NCBI GenBank assembly: GCA_965284435.1
Contig: OZ260083.1
Span: forward strand, 124,001 to 188,000
Reading direction: 5' to 3'
Origin: CAIYZT01 sp947461435
GTDB lineage: Bacteria; Pseudomonadota; Alphaproteobacteria; Rhodobacterales; Rhodobacteraceae
Length of the DNA: 64,000 bases
Made by a program: the position numbers and the translations under genes. The notes beneath the pieces are model-generated. The model was not told the origin of the DNA and made no database searches. It worked only from the letters and a program-made list of their open reading frames with translations. This document shows, piece after piece, positions 1-8,541 of this stretch. Within the stretch, counting starts at the first letter, position 1. Each line of letters begins with the position of its first letter.

Positions 1-148
1 GGTGACAGATGACCTCGAATTGCGGGCCCGTCCCGGTGTCTTCGTCGCCGGAGAGATGCTGGACTGGGAAGCGCCGACAGGCGGCTATCTGCTGACCGCC
101 TGCATGGCGACGGGGGCTTGGGCCGGGCGGGCCGCGGCCCGAAGGTGA
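1..148 (+). CDS. C-terminal end of NAD(P)/FAD-dependent oxidoreductase (partial)
   Basis: This is the last 48 codons of a gene entering from the left edge, read in the frame beginning at base 2 and stopping at TGA 146-148. The visible peptide contains RPGVFVAGEMLDWEAPTGGY followed by LLTACMATG. That is the FAD-contacting C-terminal signature of the BaiN/YhiN/TIGR03862-type flavoproteins, in which a GEMLDW-x-AP-x-GGY stretch closes over the flavin. The reaction is not known for most of the family. Everything N-terminal is outside the window, so the subfamily is inferred from this tail only. Confidence 0.75.
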   Translation, partial: VTDDLELRARPGVFVAGEMLDWEAPTGGYLLTACMATGAWAGRAAARR

Positions 149-285
149 CCTTGCCGCAGATCACCAAGGGGGCAAAGCGACAAGCCCTCTGGCTCAGGTT
201 CTGATCATTCCGGGCCCTGGGGGGCCCGAAAAAATTGGTTCCAAATCGGGGGCCTTCCCGAAGGAAGGCCCAAGGCGCGGTTGGG

Positions 286-444
286 TTAATCCCAGTGTCC
301 ATCCAAGGGCGAGGCACTGACGGGAACATAAGGCGTTGTCGGTTCTGCACTTGGCATACCGACGCAGGCTTGCAAGGCCAGCGCAATCAAACAAAGCGCC
401 GCAAGTCTTGCACTGCGCCCTTTGGCGGTTGAAGAGTTGATCAT
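286..444 (-). CDS. small secreted lipoprotein
   Basis: The predicted product is 52 residues. It has a short basic N-terminus, a hydrophobic stretch (LAALCLIALALQAC) ending in the lipobox LQAC, and about 28 polar, proline-rich residues ending GHWD. The start at 444 is preceded by AAGGACAGGAC, a good Shine-Dalgarno; a longer reading to 510 has none. A lipobox this early means lipid anchoring and export by the Sec/Lol route. No family is recognised. A perfect 9-bp hairpin (250-271) lies 15 bp beyond the stop codon and may end the transcript, although its T-tract is poor. It stands alone, divergent from the gene at 670. Confidence 0.6.
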   Translation of the reverse strand: MINSSTAKGRSARLAALCLIALALQACVGMPSAEPTTPYVPVSASPLDGHWD

Positions 445-669
445 GTCCTGTCCTTCAGGGCTATGCGCAAAATGCGCGATTGTGCCGTTCGATTCGACAT
501 GCCCAACCATGCCGCAAAGAAAGAAACACCGGGCTGATGCAGGCTAGCATTGGCTGCGACACATTGGCAGTCCTTCGCCGCGCCTGCCTGCGCCGCCGCC
601 GCCCCCTTCTTGGCGGTTGCCCCGCCCCGGATTTATCGGCAAAGTTCACCAAAAAAGGGGGTCACAATC

Positions 670-918
670 ATGGCTGATGTCAAACCAAAAACCTGGAAAG
701 TGGTTCTGGCGGCGATCTTGGATTTCCTGCTGGTCTTCATCGTCGGCGGCTATCTGGTTGCCGCACTCACAGGCGGCACAACACAAGGCGGCTTTGAATT
801 GAACGGATGGCCCGCGCTGGTTCTTTTTGCGCTGGTCATCGCCTATTTCTGGGGCATGAAGCGGCTGGGCGGCACCCTGTTCAAACGCCTGTTCGGGTTG
901 GTTGGCAAACTGGACTAA
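670..918 (+). CDS. small RDD-like membrane protein
   Basis: The product is 82 residues with two membrane segments (about residues 10-30 and 46-64) and a basic C-terminus containing GGTLFKRLFGL. The first helix carries an ILDFLLVFIVGG stretch. That pattern, a helix with an early Asp and then a G-T-x-x-K-R-x-x-G-L motif after the second helix, resembles a minimal RDD domain, a family linked to ion or compatible-solute transport. The start at 670 follows AAGGGGGTCACA; an ORF start at 550 would add a low-complexity extension and is rejected. Function is not known; the RDD assignment is by pattern only. Confidence 0.65.
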   Translation: MADVKPKTWKVVLAAILDFLLVFIVGGYLVAALTGGTTQGGFELNGWPALVLFALVIAYFWGMKRLGGTLFKRLFGLVGKLD

Positions 919-939
919 CGCCCTTTGCCGTTTTGCGGG

Positions 940-1746
940 CTATTTGCCCGCTCCTGCCGTCTCAGACCCGTTGCGCGTCAGGTAATAGGCCAGAAGAATC
1001 GGCAGCACGGTTGCGCCAAAAACCACCATGGCCACAACATTCGTCACCGGGCGCTGGCGCGGACGGATCAACTCTTCCAACATCCAGATCGGCAAGGTCG
1101 CCTGCTGGCCCGCGGTAAACGTGGTGACGATCACCTCATCAAAACTCAACGCAAAGGCCAGCATACCGCCCGCCAAAAGGGCCGTTCCAAGGTTGGGCAA
1201 AAGGATGTGCCAGAAGGTTTGAAACGCATTGGCCCCAAGATCGGCCGAGGCTTCCATCACCCCGCCAGACAAGCGCCGAAACCGGGCCACGGCGTTGTTA
1301 TACACAATGACGATGCAAAACGTCGCATGACCCAGAATGATCGTCAGCGTGGAAAAAGGAATATCCATGATCCCAAAGGCCGATCGCAACGATATTCCCG
1401 TGATTACCCCCGGCAAGGCGATCGGCAGCAAGATCAAAAGCGAAATCTGCTCGCGCCCAAAGAATTTGGCCCGCGACATGGCGGCCGATACCAACGTGCC
1501 CAAAATCATCGCCAGAAGCGTGGCGATGAAGGCCACGCGCAGCGACAGCGACAGCGCTTCCCAGATGTCTGGCCGGGCCCAGGCGGCGGCGAACCACTCG
1601 GTCGTCAAACCCGGCGGCGGAAAGGCATAGGTCCGCTCTTCGGTGGTGAAGGCGTACAGAAAAATCAGCAAGATCGGCAGATGCAGGAACAAAAGGCCCG
1701 CCATGGCCGAAATCTTCAACAGGGCCGAGGGCCGATCAGAGAGCAT
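940..1746 (-). CDS. ABC transporter permease, PotC/PotI type
   Basis: Inner-membrane permease of a polyamine-type importer, 268 residues with about six membrane helices. The EAA cytoplasmic loop is seen as EASADLGANAFQTFWHILLPNL, which docks on the ATPase. It is the fourth gene of the minus-strand operon (binding protein, ATPase, PotB/H-type permease, this permease). The start at 1746 gives an 11-bp overlap with the upstream permease; an alternative start at 1776 adds ten residues. The family transports putrescine, spermidine or related cations. The exact substrate cannot be read from the permease. Confidence 0.88.
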   Translation of the reverse strand: MLSDRPSALLKISAMAGLLFLHLPILLIFLYAFTTEERTYAFPPPGLTTEWFAAAWARPDIWEALSLSLRVAFIATLLAMILGTLVSAAMSRAKFFGREQISLLILLPIALPGVITGISLRSAFGIMDIPFSTLTIILGHATFCIVIVYNNAVARFRRLSGGVMEASADLGANAFQTFWHILLPNLGTALLAGGMLAFALSFDEVIVTTFTAGQQATLPIWMLEELIRPRQRPVTNVVAMVVFGATVLPILLAYYLTRNGSETAGAGK

Positions 1747-2674
1747 CAAAAGCCCCCATGCGTTTGGCAAGCCCAAGATAGATCAGCATGATCACAATCG
1801 GCACAACCGCAAAGGCCGCCGCAAGCGGAATGTTCCCGGCAGTGCCTTGCAACTGATACACCGCCATCCCGATAAAATTGGCCGAGTTGCCCACGATCTG
1901 CGGAATGATGTAATCGCCCATCGTCAGCGAAAAGGTAAAGATCGATCCGGCCACCACCCCCGGCAACGCCAAGGGCAGAATGACCGTGCGAAAGGTCTGG
2001 GCGCGCGTTGCGCCCAGATCGGCCGACGCCTCGATCATCGAGGTGGGAACACGCTCCAGCGCGGCCTGCATCGGCAAGATCATGTACGGGATCCAGACAT
2101 ACACAAAGACCGCGAACATGCCCAGATACGAGGTAGACAACGAATTGCCCCCAATCACCGGCAGCGCCAAAAGCGCATCCAGCGCCGCCGTTGTATGGGT
2201 GGCCGACGCGGCCCAGGTGATGATCCCCTCTTTGGCAAGGATCAGTTTCCAAGCATAGACCTTGACAAGATACGACGACCACAAGGGCAACATCACCCCC
2301 AGATAAAAGACCGCCTTCCAGCGCCCCTTGGCATATCTGGCCGCGAAATAGGCAATGGGAAAGGACAGCACCGCGCACCCCAAGGTGACCGCCGCAGACA
2401 TCACAACCGTGCGCAAGATCACGTCAAAATTGGCGGGCCGCAGCAATTCCGCATAGGTTTTCAAGGTGAATTCCGGCACGACGACGCCAGAGAATTCATC
2501 AATGGAATAAAAGCTTTGCAGCAAAAGCGTTGCCAGTGATCCCAGATAGACCACACCCAACCACAAAAGGGGCGGGGTCAACAAAAGCACCAAAAGCAGA
2601 CGCGGTCTGCGCCAGAACAGGCCCGTCAGCCGGTCAGCAGAACCCCGGGCGGCAAAGATGGCCGGGACGGTCAT
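1736..2674 (-). CDS. ABC transporter permease, PotB/PotH type
   Basis: The first permease subunit, 312 residues. It has a long N-terminal cytoplasmic segment rich in Arg, one helix near residue 30, a periplasmic loop, then five more helices. The EAA loop is EASADLGATRAQTFRTVILPLALPG. Its ATG overlaps the stop of the ATPase gene (ATGA, 2671-2674), which implies translational coupling. It would pair with the downstream PotC/I-type permease to form the heterodimeric channel of the importer. Confidence 0.9.
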   Translation of the reverse strand: MTVPAIFAARGSADRLTGLFWRRPRLLLVLLLTPPLLWLGVVYLGSLATLLLQSFYSIDEFSGVVVPEFTLKTYAELLRPANFDVILRTVVMSAAVTLGCAVLSFPIAYFAARYAKGRWKAVFYLGVMLPLWSSYLVKVYAWKLILAKEGIITWAASATHTTAALDALLALPVIGGNSLSTSYLGMFAVFVYVWIPYMILPMQAALERVPTSMIEASADLGATRAQTFRTVILPLALPGVVAGSIFTFSLTMGDYIIPQIVGNSANFIGMAVYQLQGTAGNIPLAAAFAVVPIVIMLIYLGLAKRMGAFDAL

Positions 2675-3669
2675 TCGCCCTCCATCACATGCAAAGCGCC
2701 CGGTGCGAAAGCAAAGGCGCTGGCGCTGCCAATCTGCGGCACGGGCACGCCGCTGGGCACCAGCGCGGCAACATCGGCCTCACCGACCCTTAAGACAACG
2801 CGCGTGCCCGACCCAAGATACCGCAGCGCAGTCACCGTCCCGCTGATCGGTCCGCTGGCCGAAAGGTGCATCGATTCGGGGCGCAGCGATGCCCATTTGG
2901 CCGGCCCGCCCAGCGCCGCCGTCATCGCCGGGGGCAAGACATTCGACGATCCCACGAAATCGGCCACAAATCGGGTGCGCGGTTGGGCATAAATCTGCTC
3001 GGGCGTGCCGATCTGGGCAATACGGCCGTCGTTGAAGACCGCCAGACTGTCCGCCATCGACAGGGCTTCGTGTTGATCATGCGTGACAAACACAAAGGTG
3101 ATGCCCAGCCGCTTTTGCAGGGCCTTCAATTCGTCCTGCATCGCCTCGCGCAGCTTCAGGTCCAGCGCGCCCAACGGTTCGTCCAGCAGCAGCACGCGCG
3201 GCTCGTTGACAAGGGCACGCGCCAAGGCAACCCGCTGGCGCTGACCGCCAGACAACTGGCCGGGTTTGCGATCGCCATACTCGTCCAGCTTGACCAAGGA
3301 CAGCATCTCGTCCGCGCGGCCATATCGCGCCGCCCGGCCCATTCCCTTGACCATCAAACCATAGGCAACATTGTCCCGCACATTCATGTGCGGAAACAGC
3401 GCATAATCCTGAAACACCGTGTTGACGTTGCGCAGATGCGGCGGGGTTTGTGAGACGTCCTGCCCAAAAATGCGAATCTGCCCCGAGGTTGGCGTTTCAA
3501 ACCCCGAAATCAGGCGCAAGCATGTCGTCTTGCCCGATCCGGACGGGCCCAGCATGGCAAAAAATGCGCCTTCGGCGATGGTCAGATCCACACCGTCCAC
3601 CGCCTTTATGGGTGCGGTGACCGGGCCGAAATGGCGGCTAACACAGGCAAATTCGACAGCGGCGGTCAT
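2671..3669 (-). CDS. ABC transporter ATP-binding protein, PotA/PotG type
   Basis: The ATPase of the importer, 332 residues. Walker A GPSGSGKTT is at residues 41-49, the Q-loop is in TVFQDYALFPHM, the signature LSGGQRQRVALARAL begins at 139, Walker B VLLLDEP is at 159-165, and the switch His is in VTHDQHEA. The C-terminal third (from about 235) is the TOBE regulatory domain, typical of PotA/MalK-like ATPases. It lies 135 bp downstream of the binding-protein gene across an intercistronic stem-loop. Confidence 0.93.
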   Translation of the reverse strand: MTAAVEFACVSRHFGPVTAPIKAVDGVDLTIAEGAFFAMLGPSGSGKTTCLRLISGFETPTSGQIRIFGQDVSQTPPHLRNVNTVFQDYALFPHMNVRDNVAYGLMVKGMGRAARYGRADEMLSLVKLDEYGDRKPGQLSGGQRQRVALARALVNEPRVLLLDEPLGALDLKLREAMQDELKALQKRLGITFVFVTHDQHEALSMADSLAVFNDGRIAQIGTPEQIYAQPRTRFVADFVGSSNVLPPAMTAALGGPAKWASLRPESMHLSASGPISGTVTALRYLGSGTRVVLRVGEADVAALVPSGVPVPQIGSASAFAFAPGALHVMEGE

Positions 3670-3761
3670 GGGGGGCCTTGCAGTTCAATGGTTTTTCATG
3701 CGCCCGCCCCGTCAAAGGCAAAGGCCAAAGACGGGGCGGAAACGAAGACAGAACCTGTCTG

Positions 3762-3785
3762 TCATCCCCCATTCCTGGGGGATGA
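3762..3785 (-). other. intercistronic stem-loop between binding-protein and ATPase genes
   Basis: A perfect 10-bp inverted repeat (TCATCCCCCA and its complement) with a 4-nt loop, 20 bases past the stop codon of the binding-protein gene on the minus strand. No T-tract follows, so it does not look like a full terminator. In many binding-protein transporters such a structure protects the 3' end of the first cistron, giving excess binding protein over membrane subunits; here that role is inference. Confidence 0.6.
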
Positions 3786-3804
3786 TCCAAGCGCGGTCTG
3801 CGCC

Positions 3805-4962
3805 TTAGCGGCCGCCAATGACCGCGATATAGTCAGAGACCCAGCGATAATATGGCACGCAGGCCCCTTCCCCCTGCGCACAATTGGCGATGGGCGTGGT
3901 CCAGAAACGGATCTTGTCAAAGTCATCCATCCCGTTGGCGGTGCAGCCTTCGGCGGTCAGCATGCCCGACCCATCGGTACAGGCGGCCGGCACAACCGGG
4001 TTGCCCCCGAACCAGACAGCCAGATCAGATTGCAGGTTGGACGACAGCGTATGTTCCATCCACTTGTAGGCGCAGTTGGGGTGCGCCGCATCGCTGTGAA
4101 GCATGGTCGTATCGGCCCAGCCCGTGGCACCCTCTTGCGGAATGGTCGACGCGATGGGCAAACCTTCCGACGCCAGCAACCCCACCTGGAACGGCCAAGA
4201 CCCTGACGCCACGACGCCTTCGTTCTTGAAATCGTCCATCTGGATATAAGCATCATGCCAGTAACGGCCAACCAAGGCGCGCTGCCCGCGCAGCAGATCC
4301 AGCGCGGCCGCATATTGATCTTCGTTCAATTCGTAAGGCGAGGTGATTTTCAGTTCCGGCTTGTGGAACATCAGATATTGGGCCGCATCCGCGATATGGA
4401 TCGGGCCGTCATAGGCCTGTACACGGCCTTCGTTCGATTTTCCGTCCGGAAGATCCATCTTTTCGAAGACGACATTCCACGAGGTTGGCGGTTCTTTGAA
4501 CACCTCGGTGTTATACATCAACACGTTCGGTCCCCACAGATAGGGCGTGCCATAATGCACGCCGCCCACGGTGTGCCATGACGCATCTTGCAGGCGCGGA
4601 TCGACCTTGGACCACGACGGGATCAGCGCGGTATTGATCGGCTGCACCTTTCCGCCGGCGATCAGACGCAGCGACGCATCGCCCGACGCCGTGACCAGAT
4701 CAAACCCGCCTTCGTTCATCAGCGCCACCATCTCGTCAGAGGTGTTCGCCGTCTTGACCGAAACCTTGCAGCCCGACTCGGTCTCGAATTTCGTGACCCA
4801 GTCATAGGCCTTGTCGGTCTCGCCGCGTTCAATATAGCCCGCCCAGGCGACGATGGAAACTTCGCCTTCCCCATCCCCAACGGCCGTCATTTCCGCAAGA
4901 ACGGGCGCCACGCCCAGCATCAGCGCAAGGGCTGATGTGCCCATCAGCTTTACAATCGTCAT
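3805..4962 (-). CDS. periplasmic substrate-binding protein, PotD/PotF type
   Basis: Extracellular solute-binding protein of 385 residues and the first gene of the importer operon. A Sec signal peptide ends near residue 23 (APVLA). The mature part begins VSIVAWAGYIERG and later has FDLVTASGDASLRLIAGGKVQPI, typical of the two-lobed PotD/PotF class, in which aromatic and acidic side chains bind a polyamine. Several Cys near the C-terminus could form disulfides. The start follows AGGGAGAACGAC. Substrate is inferred as a polyamine-like cation from the family; other amino compounds are possible. Confidence 0.87.
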   Translation of the reverse strand: MTIVKLMGTSALALMLGVAPVLAEMTAVGDGEGEVSIVAWAGYIERGETDKAYDWVTKFETESGCKVSVKTANTSDEMVALMNEGGFDLVTASGDASLRLIAGGKVQPINTALIPSWSKVDPRLQDASWHTVGGVHYGTPYLWGPNVLMYNTEVFKEPPTSWNVVFEKMDLPDGKSNEGRVQAYDGPIHIADAAQYLMFHKPELKITSPYELNEDQYAAALDLLRGQRALVGRYWHDAYIQMDDFKNEGVVASGSWPFQVGLLASEGLPIASTIPQEGATGWADTTMLHSDAAHPNCAYKWMEHTLSSNLQSDLAVWFGGNPVVPAACTDGSGMLTAEGCTANGMDDFDKIRFWTTPIANCAQGEGACVPYYRWVSDYIAVIGGR

Positions 4963-5119
4963 GTCGTTCTCCCTGATACGGACCTGCCTGCGTGGGCGGC
5001 CCTTCGTTGAAGGTTCAAACCTAAGCAGCCCCTACCGAATCTCAAGACAAAAGCGACAAGAATCGCGAATCTTTTGATCAAAATGCCAGAATGCCGGGTC
5101 GTTTCACGCCCTTCAGCCC

Positions 5120-5557
5120 TCAAAAGGCCTGCATGGCCAGAACAAGACCGTCCTGCTCGGCCCGCGTCAAAGCATGATAGGCGTTCAATTTTTCGGGGCT
5201 GAAATGCTGCGCCTCGGCCAGAATGTTCACCGTGCCCAAGACCGCACCCTGCGCAATAATCGGAATGTTCAGACAAGACCCCAGCCCCAGCGAGGTGATC
5301 AAGGCGTGGTCAAAGAACAGCTTTTCAAATTCCGCCGGGGTGTTGGCGACAAAACTGTTCAGCCCAACGATCACGTGGTCATACCAGGCGTCCCGCGTCA
5401 TGGGTTTGGTTCCCGAAACCGGATAGTCGACCGGATGCGACGTATAGGCGCGCGCAGCGGTGGTGCCCGCCGCATTCGAAACGGTCACCGTGAACAATCG
5501 GCACCCTTCGCCAAGGGCCGCGGCATGCAGACGATCATAAACGGCAAAGACAGACAT
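5120..5557 (-). CDS. GAF-domain protein
   Basis: A 145-residue protein that is nearly all one GAF domain: CRLFTVTVSNAAG, the RAYTSHPVDYPVSGTKPM strand/turn and GSCLNIPIIAQGAVLGTVNIL are the usual GAF core. GAF domains bind small ligands or form dimers. There is no output domain, so it would act as a stand-alone sensor or enzyme-like protein. The start at 5557 has GGAG at good spacing; an upstream start at 5584 adds nine residues. It is the last gene of a probable three-gene unit with the HPP protein and a hypothetical protein. Confidence 0.75.
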   Translation of the reverse strand: MSVFAVYDRLHAAALGEGCRLFTVTVSNAAGTTAARAYTSHPVDYPVSGTKPMTRDAWYDHVIVGLNSFVANTPAEFEKLFFDHALITSLGLGSCLNIPIIAQGAVLGTVNILAEAQHFSPEKLNAYHALTRAEQDGLVLAMQAF

Positions 5558-5607
5558 TTTGAACTCCGGATCACAGACCGCCATCTGGCCCGCTTGGCCA
5601 GACCGGG

Positions 5608-6141
5608 TCAAGGCTTTGACGCAAGAGGATAGGTTGCGCCCGTCGCGCGGTGCCACATCCAGGCAAAAACCACCAAAAGCACCGATCCCAGAAGCACCGG
5701 CGTTCCCAAAAGCGACCAGTCAGGGGCCGCCCCGGGAACGGCGGCAAGAACCACATAGGCGGCCACCCCGCCCGCCGGCGGATGCAAGGCGCGGGCAAGG
5801 GACATCAAGACAATCGCCAAACCCTCGGCCAAAGCGACGCCCAAAAGCGGATGCGGCACAAAAACCAAAACCAAAAGCCCGCAAAATGCCGCCAGAACGT
5901 TGCCCACCACAACCGCCCAAGGTTGCCCCAAAGGAGAGCCGGGCACCGCAAACATCATGACCGCAGAGGCGGCAAAGGGCGCAATCAGCAACGGATGATC
6001 CAGCAGGGCCCCCTGCGGCGTGACCACCCACATCAGCGCCCCGCTCAGCAAAAGCGCCAGCGCCGCCCCAAGGGCCGCCCGCACCATGAGGGCCAGCGGC
6101 GGCTGCGACACCAAAGGCCCGAAATCCCGCAGACGGCTCAT
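5608..6141 (-). CDS. HPP family integral membrane protein
   Basis: A 177-residue protein with four or five membrane helices and the family-defining His-Pro-Pro in LARALHPPAGGVAAYV. HPP proteins are bacterial and plant membrane proteins; some plant members are reported to act in nitrite transport. Substrate here is unknown. The ATG overlaps the stop of the upstream gene (ATGA at 6138-6141). Choosing the longer reading to 6288 would add a non-hydrophobic Arg/Cys-rich stretch that overlaps the upstream gene, so it is rejected. Confidence 0.8.
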   Translation of the reverse strand: MSRLRDFGPLVSQPPLALMVRAALGAALALLLSGALMWVVTPQGALLDHPLLIAPFAASAVMMFAVPGSPLGQPWAVVVGNVLAAFCGLLVLVFVPHPLLGVALAEGLAIVLMSLARALHPPAGGVAAYVVLAAVPGAAPDWSLLGTPVLLGSVLLVVFAWMWHRATGATYPLASKP

Positions 6142-6473
6142 GGCGCGGCCCGGCCAAGGGTTCCCGCGACAGTGCACAGGCACCATCCCTCGGGCAAAGG
6201 CGGCGGCGGGGGGGGCAGATCTTCGGCGCAGGTCAGCTGCAAGATCAAGGGCTCGGCAGGCGCATCGACATCCGCCAACAAAGCCCAAGCCAGATGAAAC
6301 CCTTCCATCAGCAGACCTTCGGCGTAAAACGCGATTTCTTCCGGATCAAGGCCCAGATCTTCGGCCTCTTGAAAGGTAAACTCTCCGTCTTCCAGCCAAA
6401 CCACCTGCCCTTCCAGATGGGGATAGCGGATGGCCAGCGCGGCAAGCGGGCGAAGAGAGGCGGGGAGGGACAT
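6138..6473 (-). CDS. hypothetical protein with proline-rich segment
   Basis: A 111-residue acidic, soluble protein with no recognised domain. It has a Leu/Glu-rich middle (LEDGEFTFQEAEDLGLDPEEI) and a run of prolines near residue 95. No signal peptide or membrane segment is visible. The start at 6473 is downstream of AAGAG; a start at 6536 has no ribosome binding site. It is the first gene of the unit with the HPP and GAF genes, coupled by ATGA overlap, and divergent from the OsmC gene. Confidence 0.6.
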   Translation of the reverse strand: MSLPASLRPLAALAIRYPHLEGQVVWLEDGEFTFQEAEDLGLDPEEIAFYAEGLLMEGFHLAWALLADVDAPAEPLILQLTCAEDLPPPPPPLPEGWCLCTVAGTLGRAAP

Positions 6474-6547
6474 GGGCGGCTCTTGCTTTGGATCAAGGAC
6501 AGGACGGTCGTCGGCGGGCAGTATGACCCGAACCAAGGAGAACTTCG

Positions 6548-6964
6548 ATGGACTATCGTATCTCAGCCCATAGACAAGATGGACATGGCAGCATCGCGAT
6601 GGCCAAAACCGCCGAACTGACGATGGACACCGATCCCGCAGGGCGGCCCGACGCCTTCAACCCGGTCGAATTGCTGCTGGCCGCACTGGCCGCCTGCATG
6701 ATCAAAGGCGTCGAAAGGATCGCCCCCCGGCTGACCTTTGCCTTCGACGGCATCGATGTGGCGCTTCAGGCCCTGCGCCAAGACAGCCCGCCCAAATTGG
6801 TGAAAATCACCTACCAGATTGCCGTGACCACCACAGAGACAGATGCCCGACTGGACCTTCTGCATCGCAACATATTGAAATACGGCACCATTTCCAACAC
6901 CCTTTTGGGCGCCGTCCCGATGGAGGGCACGATCACACGCGTTCAGGACTGTGCGGCGATATAG
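6548..6964 (+). CDS. OsmC family protein
   Basis: A 138-residue OsmC/YhfA-like protein, expected to be a cytoplasmic dimer. FNPVELLLAALAACMIKGVERIA matches the helix carrying the conserved Cys in the family (Cys about residue 51, in AACM). The second redox Cys of true Ohr/OsmC peroxidases is not obvious in the expected place, so it may be of the non-peroxidase branch. The start follows AAGGAGAACTTCG. Its 3' end overlaps the convergent GST gene by 22 bp. Confidence 0.8.
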   Translation: MDYRISAHRQDGHGSIAMAKTAELTMDTDPAGRPDAFNPVELLLAALAACMIKGVERIAPRLTFAFDGIDVALQALRQDSPPKLVKITYQIAVTTTETDARLDLLHRNILKYGTISNTLLGAVPMEGTITRVQDCAAI

Positions 6965-7524
6965 GCGGGCCGGGCGCGCATGGCATCATAATAGGCCGCA
7001 AGCGCCCCCTCTGGCGCGGCAAAACCCGCCGACACCCCCCACCCCAAACAATGGGTGGCAATGATATCGGGCACAGAAAACACCTCTCCCATCACATAGG
7101 GGCCCAGAAATCTGGACGAAAGACGCCGCAGGCTTCGGGCGTACTCCCATCGAAGCGAGTCCTTGATGGCAGGCAGGCGCATCTCTTGGGGCAGAACAAA
7201 GCTGTGCCGGGCGGCCGTCCACAAGATCGCATCACACTCGTCCAGCAGGAACTGGGTCATGCTGTCTTGTTGCGCGCGCGCCATCGTCCCCGCAGGGGCG
7301 GTGAATTGGCCATGCTTGTCCGCCAGATAGGTCAGGATCGCCGTCGAATCGGTGATGGTCGCCGCGCCCTCTATCAAGGCGGGCACCTTACCCGCCGGAT
7401 TATGGGCCAAGGCCAGTTCAGACTGCGGGGGCGCCGAAACATGGGTGAAGGGCGCCCCAAGTTCGTGCAAGAACCAAAGAACGCGAAACGAGCGGGTGCG
7501 AGGGGTGCCGACAAGGGTGTACAT
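6943..7524 (-). CDS. glutathione S-transferase family protein
   Basis: A 193-residue two-domain GST. The N-terminal thioredoxin-like domain has the TLVGTPRTRSFRVLWFLHELG helix, the cis-Pro in KVPAL and TDSTAILTYLADKHG. The C-terminal all-helical domain follows from about residue 85. The catalytic residue is probably Thr/Ser in the TPRTRS turn. It is 3 bp after holA on the same strand, so it is the last gene of the leuS-lptE-holA transcript. Confidence 0.87.
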   Translation of the reverse strand: MYTLVGTPRTRSFRVLWFLHELGAPFTHVSAPPQSELALAHNPAGKVPALIEGAATITDSTAILTYLADKHGQFTAPAGTMARAQQDSMTQFLLDECDAILWTAARHSFVLPQEMRLPAIKDSLRWEYARSLRRLSSRFLGPYVMGEVFSVPDIIATHCLGWGVSAGFAAPEGALAAYYDAMRARPAYIAAQS

Positions 7525-7527
7525 GGA

Positions 7528-8541
7528 TCAGCGTTTCATCATGGCAAGGCGGATCAGCGCGCGCTCCATCACCGCCATCGTGGGGGCTTTTGAAGACGAG
7601 CGGAGCGTCAAATCTGTTTCCACCAACAGGGCCAAAGCCCGTTCAAGCGTTCGCGCGCCCCAATGTTGGGCTTGGCGCTGCATCGCCTCTTTTTGCTTGA
7701 ATCCGCCCCGCGCCCATTTCAAGGCCGCCGCCGGACCTGCCGGATCGCAGGCCGCCGCATGAAGCGTTTTGAAATGGCTCAAGGCTCCGATGCAGATCGT
7801 CACCGCCGAAGATCCCTGCCCCGACACACGTTGCAACATCGGGCCCAGATCGGCCACGCGCCCATCGGCGACCGCATGGATCAGATCATCCACCTCGCCC
7901 TCAATCGTGGCGGGGGCCAGCGCGGCCACTTCGGCCGACGTCAGGGGCAGGGAATCCCCGTGTTTGTACAGCGACAGCTTTTCCAGCGTTTGCCGAAAAT
8001 CGCCCGGGTCAATCGCCCGCGACAGACCCACGATATCCTCCATCGCCTTGGCATCGATCTGGGTCAATCCGGCCTTCTTCAACTCCGATTCGATCTCTTC
8101 GCGGCTGGGCGGCTCGTCATAAAAGATCACCGAAATGCAATCAGGCCTCTTGTCGAACAAGGTCTTGAGGGTGGATTTTCCGGTCAATTGCCCGGCCGTC
8201 ACCACCAGATTGGCATCCCCCGGCCGCCACTCCTTGATCGCGGCTTCGATCACAGCCGACAGTCCATCGCCCGCCTCTTCCAGCAAAACCACGCGCGGCC
8301 CCGGAAAGAACCCCGTCTCGCGCATCGCATCCGAGACAAGCGAGGGCGACTTGCGCAAATGGGCGGCAGATATTCGGGTCAGCCGCATTTCGGCTTCGCC
8401 CTGTGGGCCGACAAGGGCCAAAACGGCTTCGGCGCGCTTTAACGCCACGCGCATCGCATCAGCCCCTGCCAGCAGCAGCCCCGCACGCCCCGGGTCAGGC
8501 TTGACAAGATACCGCGCCGCCTCTGCCCCTTTCAGGTTCAT
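7528..8541 (-). CDS. holA: DNA polymerase III subunit delta
   Basis: Delta subunit of the clamp loader, 337 residues, which opens the beta clamp. The N-terminal AAA+-like fold lacks a working Walker A, as usual for delta: it begins MNLKGAEAARYLVKPDPGRAGLLLAG and has VVLLEEAGDGLS. The middle part carries LSRAIDPGDFRQTLEKLSLYK and a helical collar domain closes the protein (ALKWARGGFKQKEAM). The start is fixed by an ATGA overlap with lptE (8538-8541). The order leuS-lptE-holA is common in alphaproteobacteria. Confidence 0.92.
   Translation of the reverse strand: MNLKGAEAARYLVKPDPGRAGLLLAGADAMRVALKRAEAVLALVGPQGEAEMRLTRISAAHLRKSPSLVSDAMRETGFFPGPRVVLLEEAGDGLSAVIEAAIKEWRPGDANLVVTAGQLTGKSTLKTLFDKRPDCISVIFYDEPPSREEIESELKKAGLTQIDAKAMEDIVGLSRAIDPGDFRQTLEKLSLYKHGDSLPLTSAEVAALAPATIEGEVDDLIHAVADGRVADLGPMLQRVSGQGSSAVTICIGALSHFKTLHAAACDPAGPAAALKWARGGFKQKEAMQRQAQHWGARTLERALALLVETDLTLRSSSKAPTMAVMERALIRLAMMKR

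Noticed and set aside
250..271. 9-bp perfect hairpin considered as a terminator for the small lipoprotein gene
   Set aside because: No T-tract directly follows on either strand; mentioned only with the gene.
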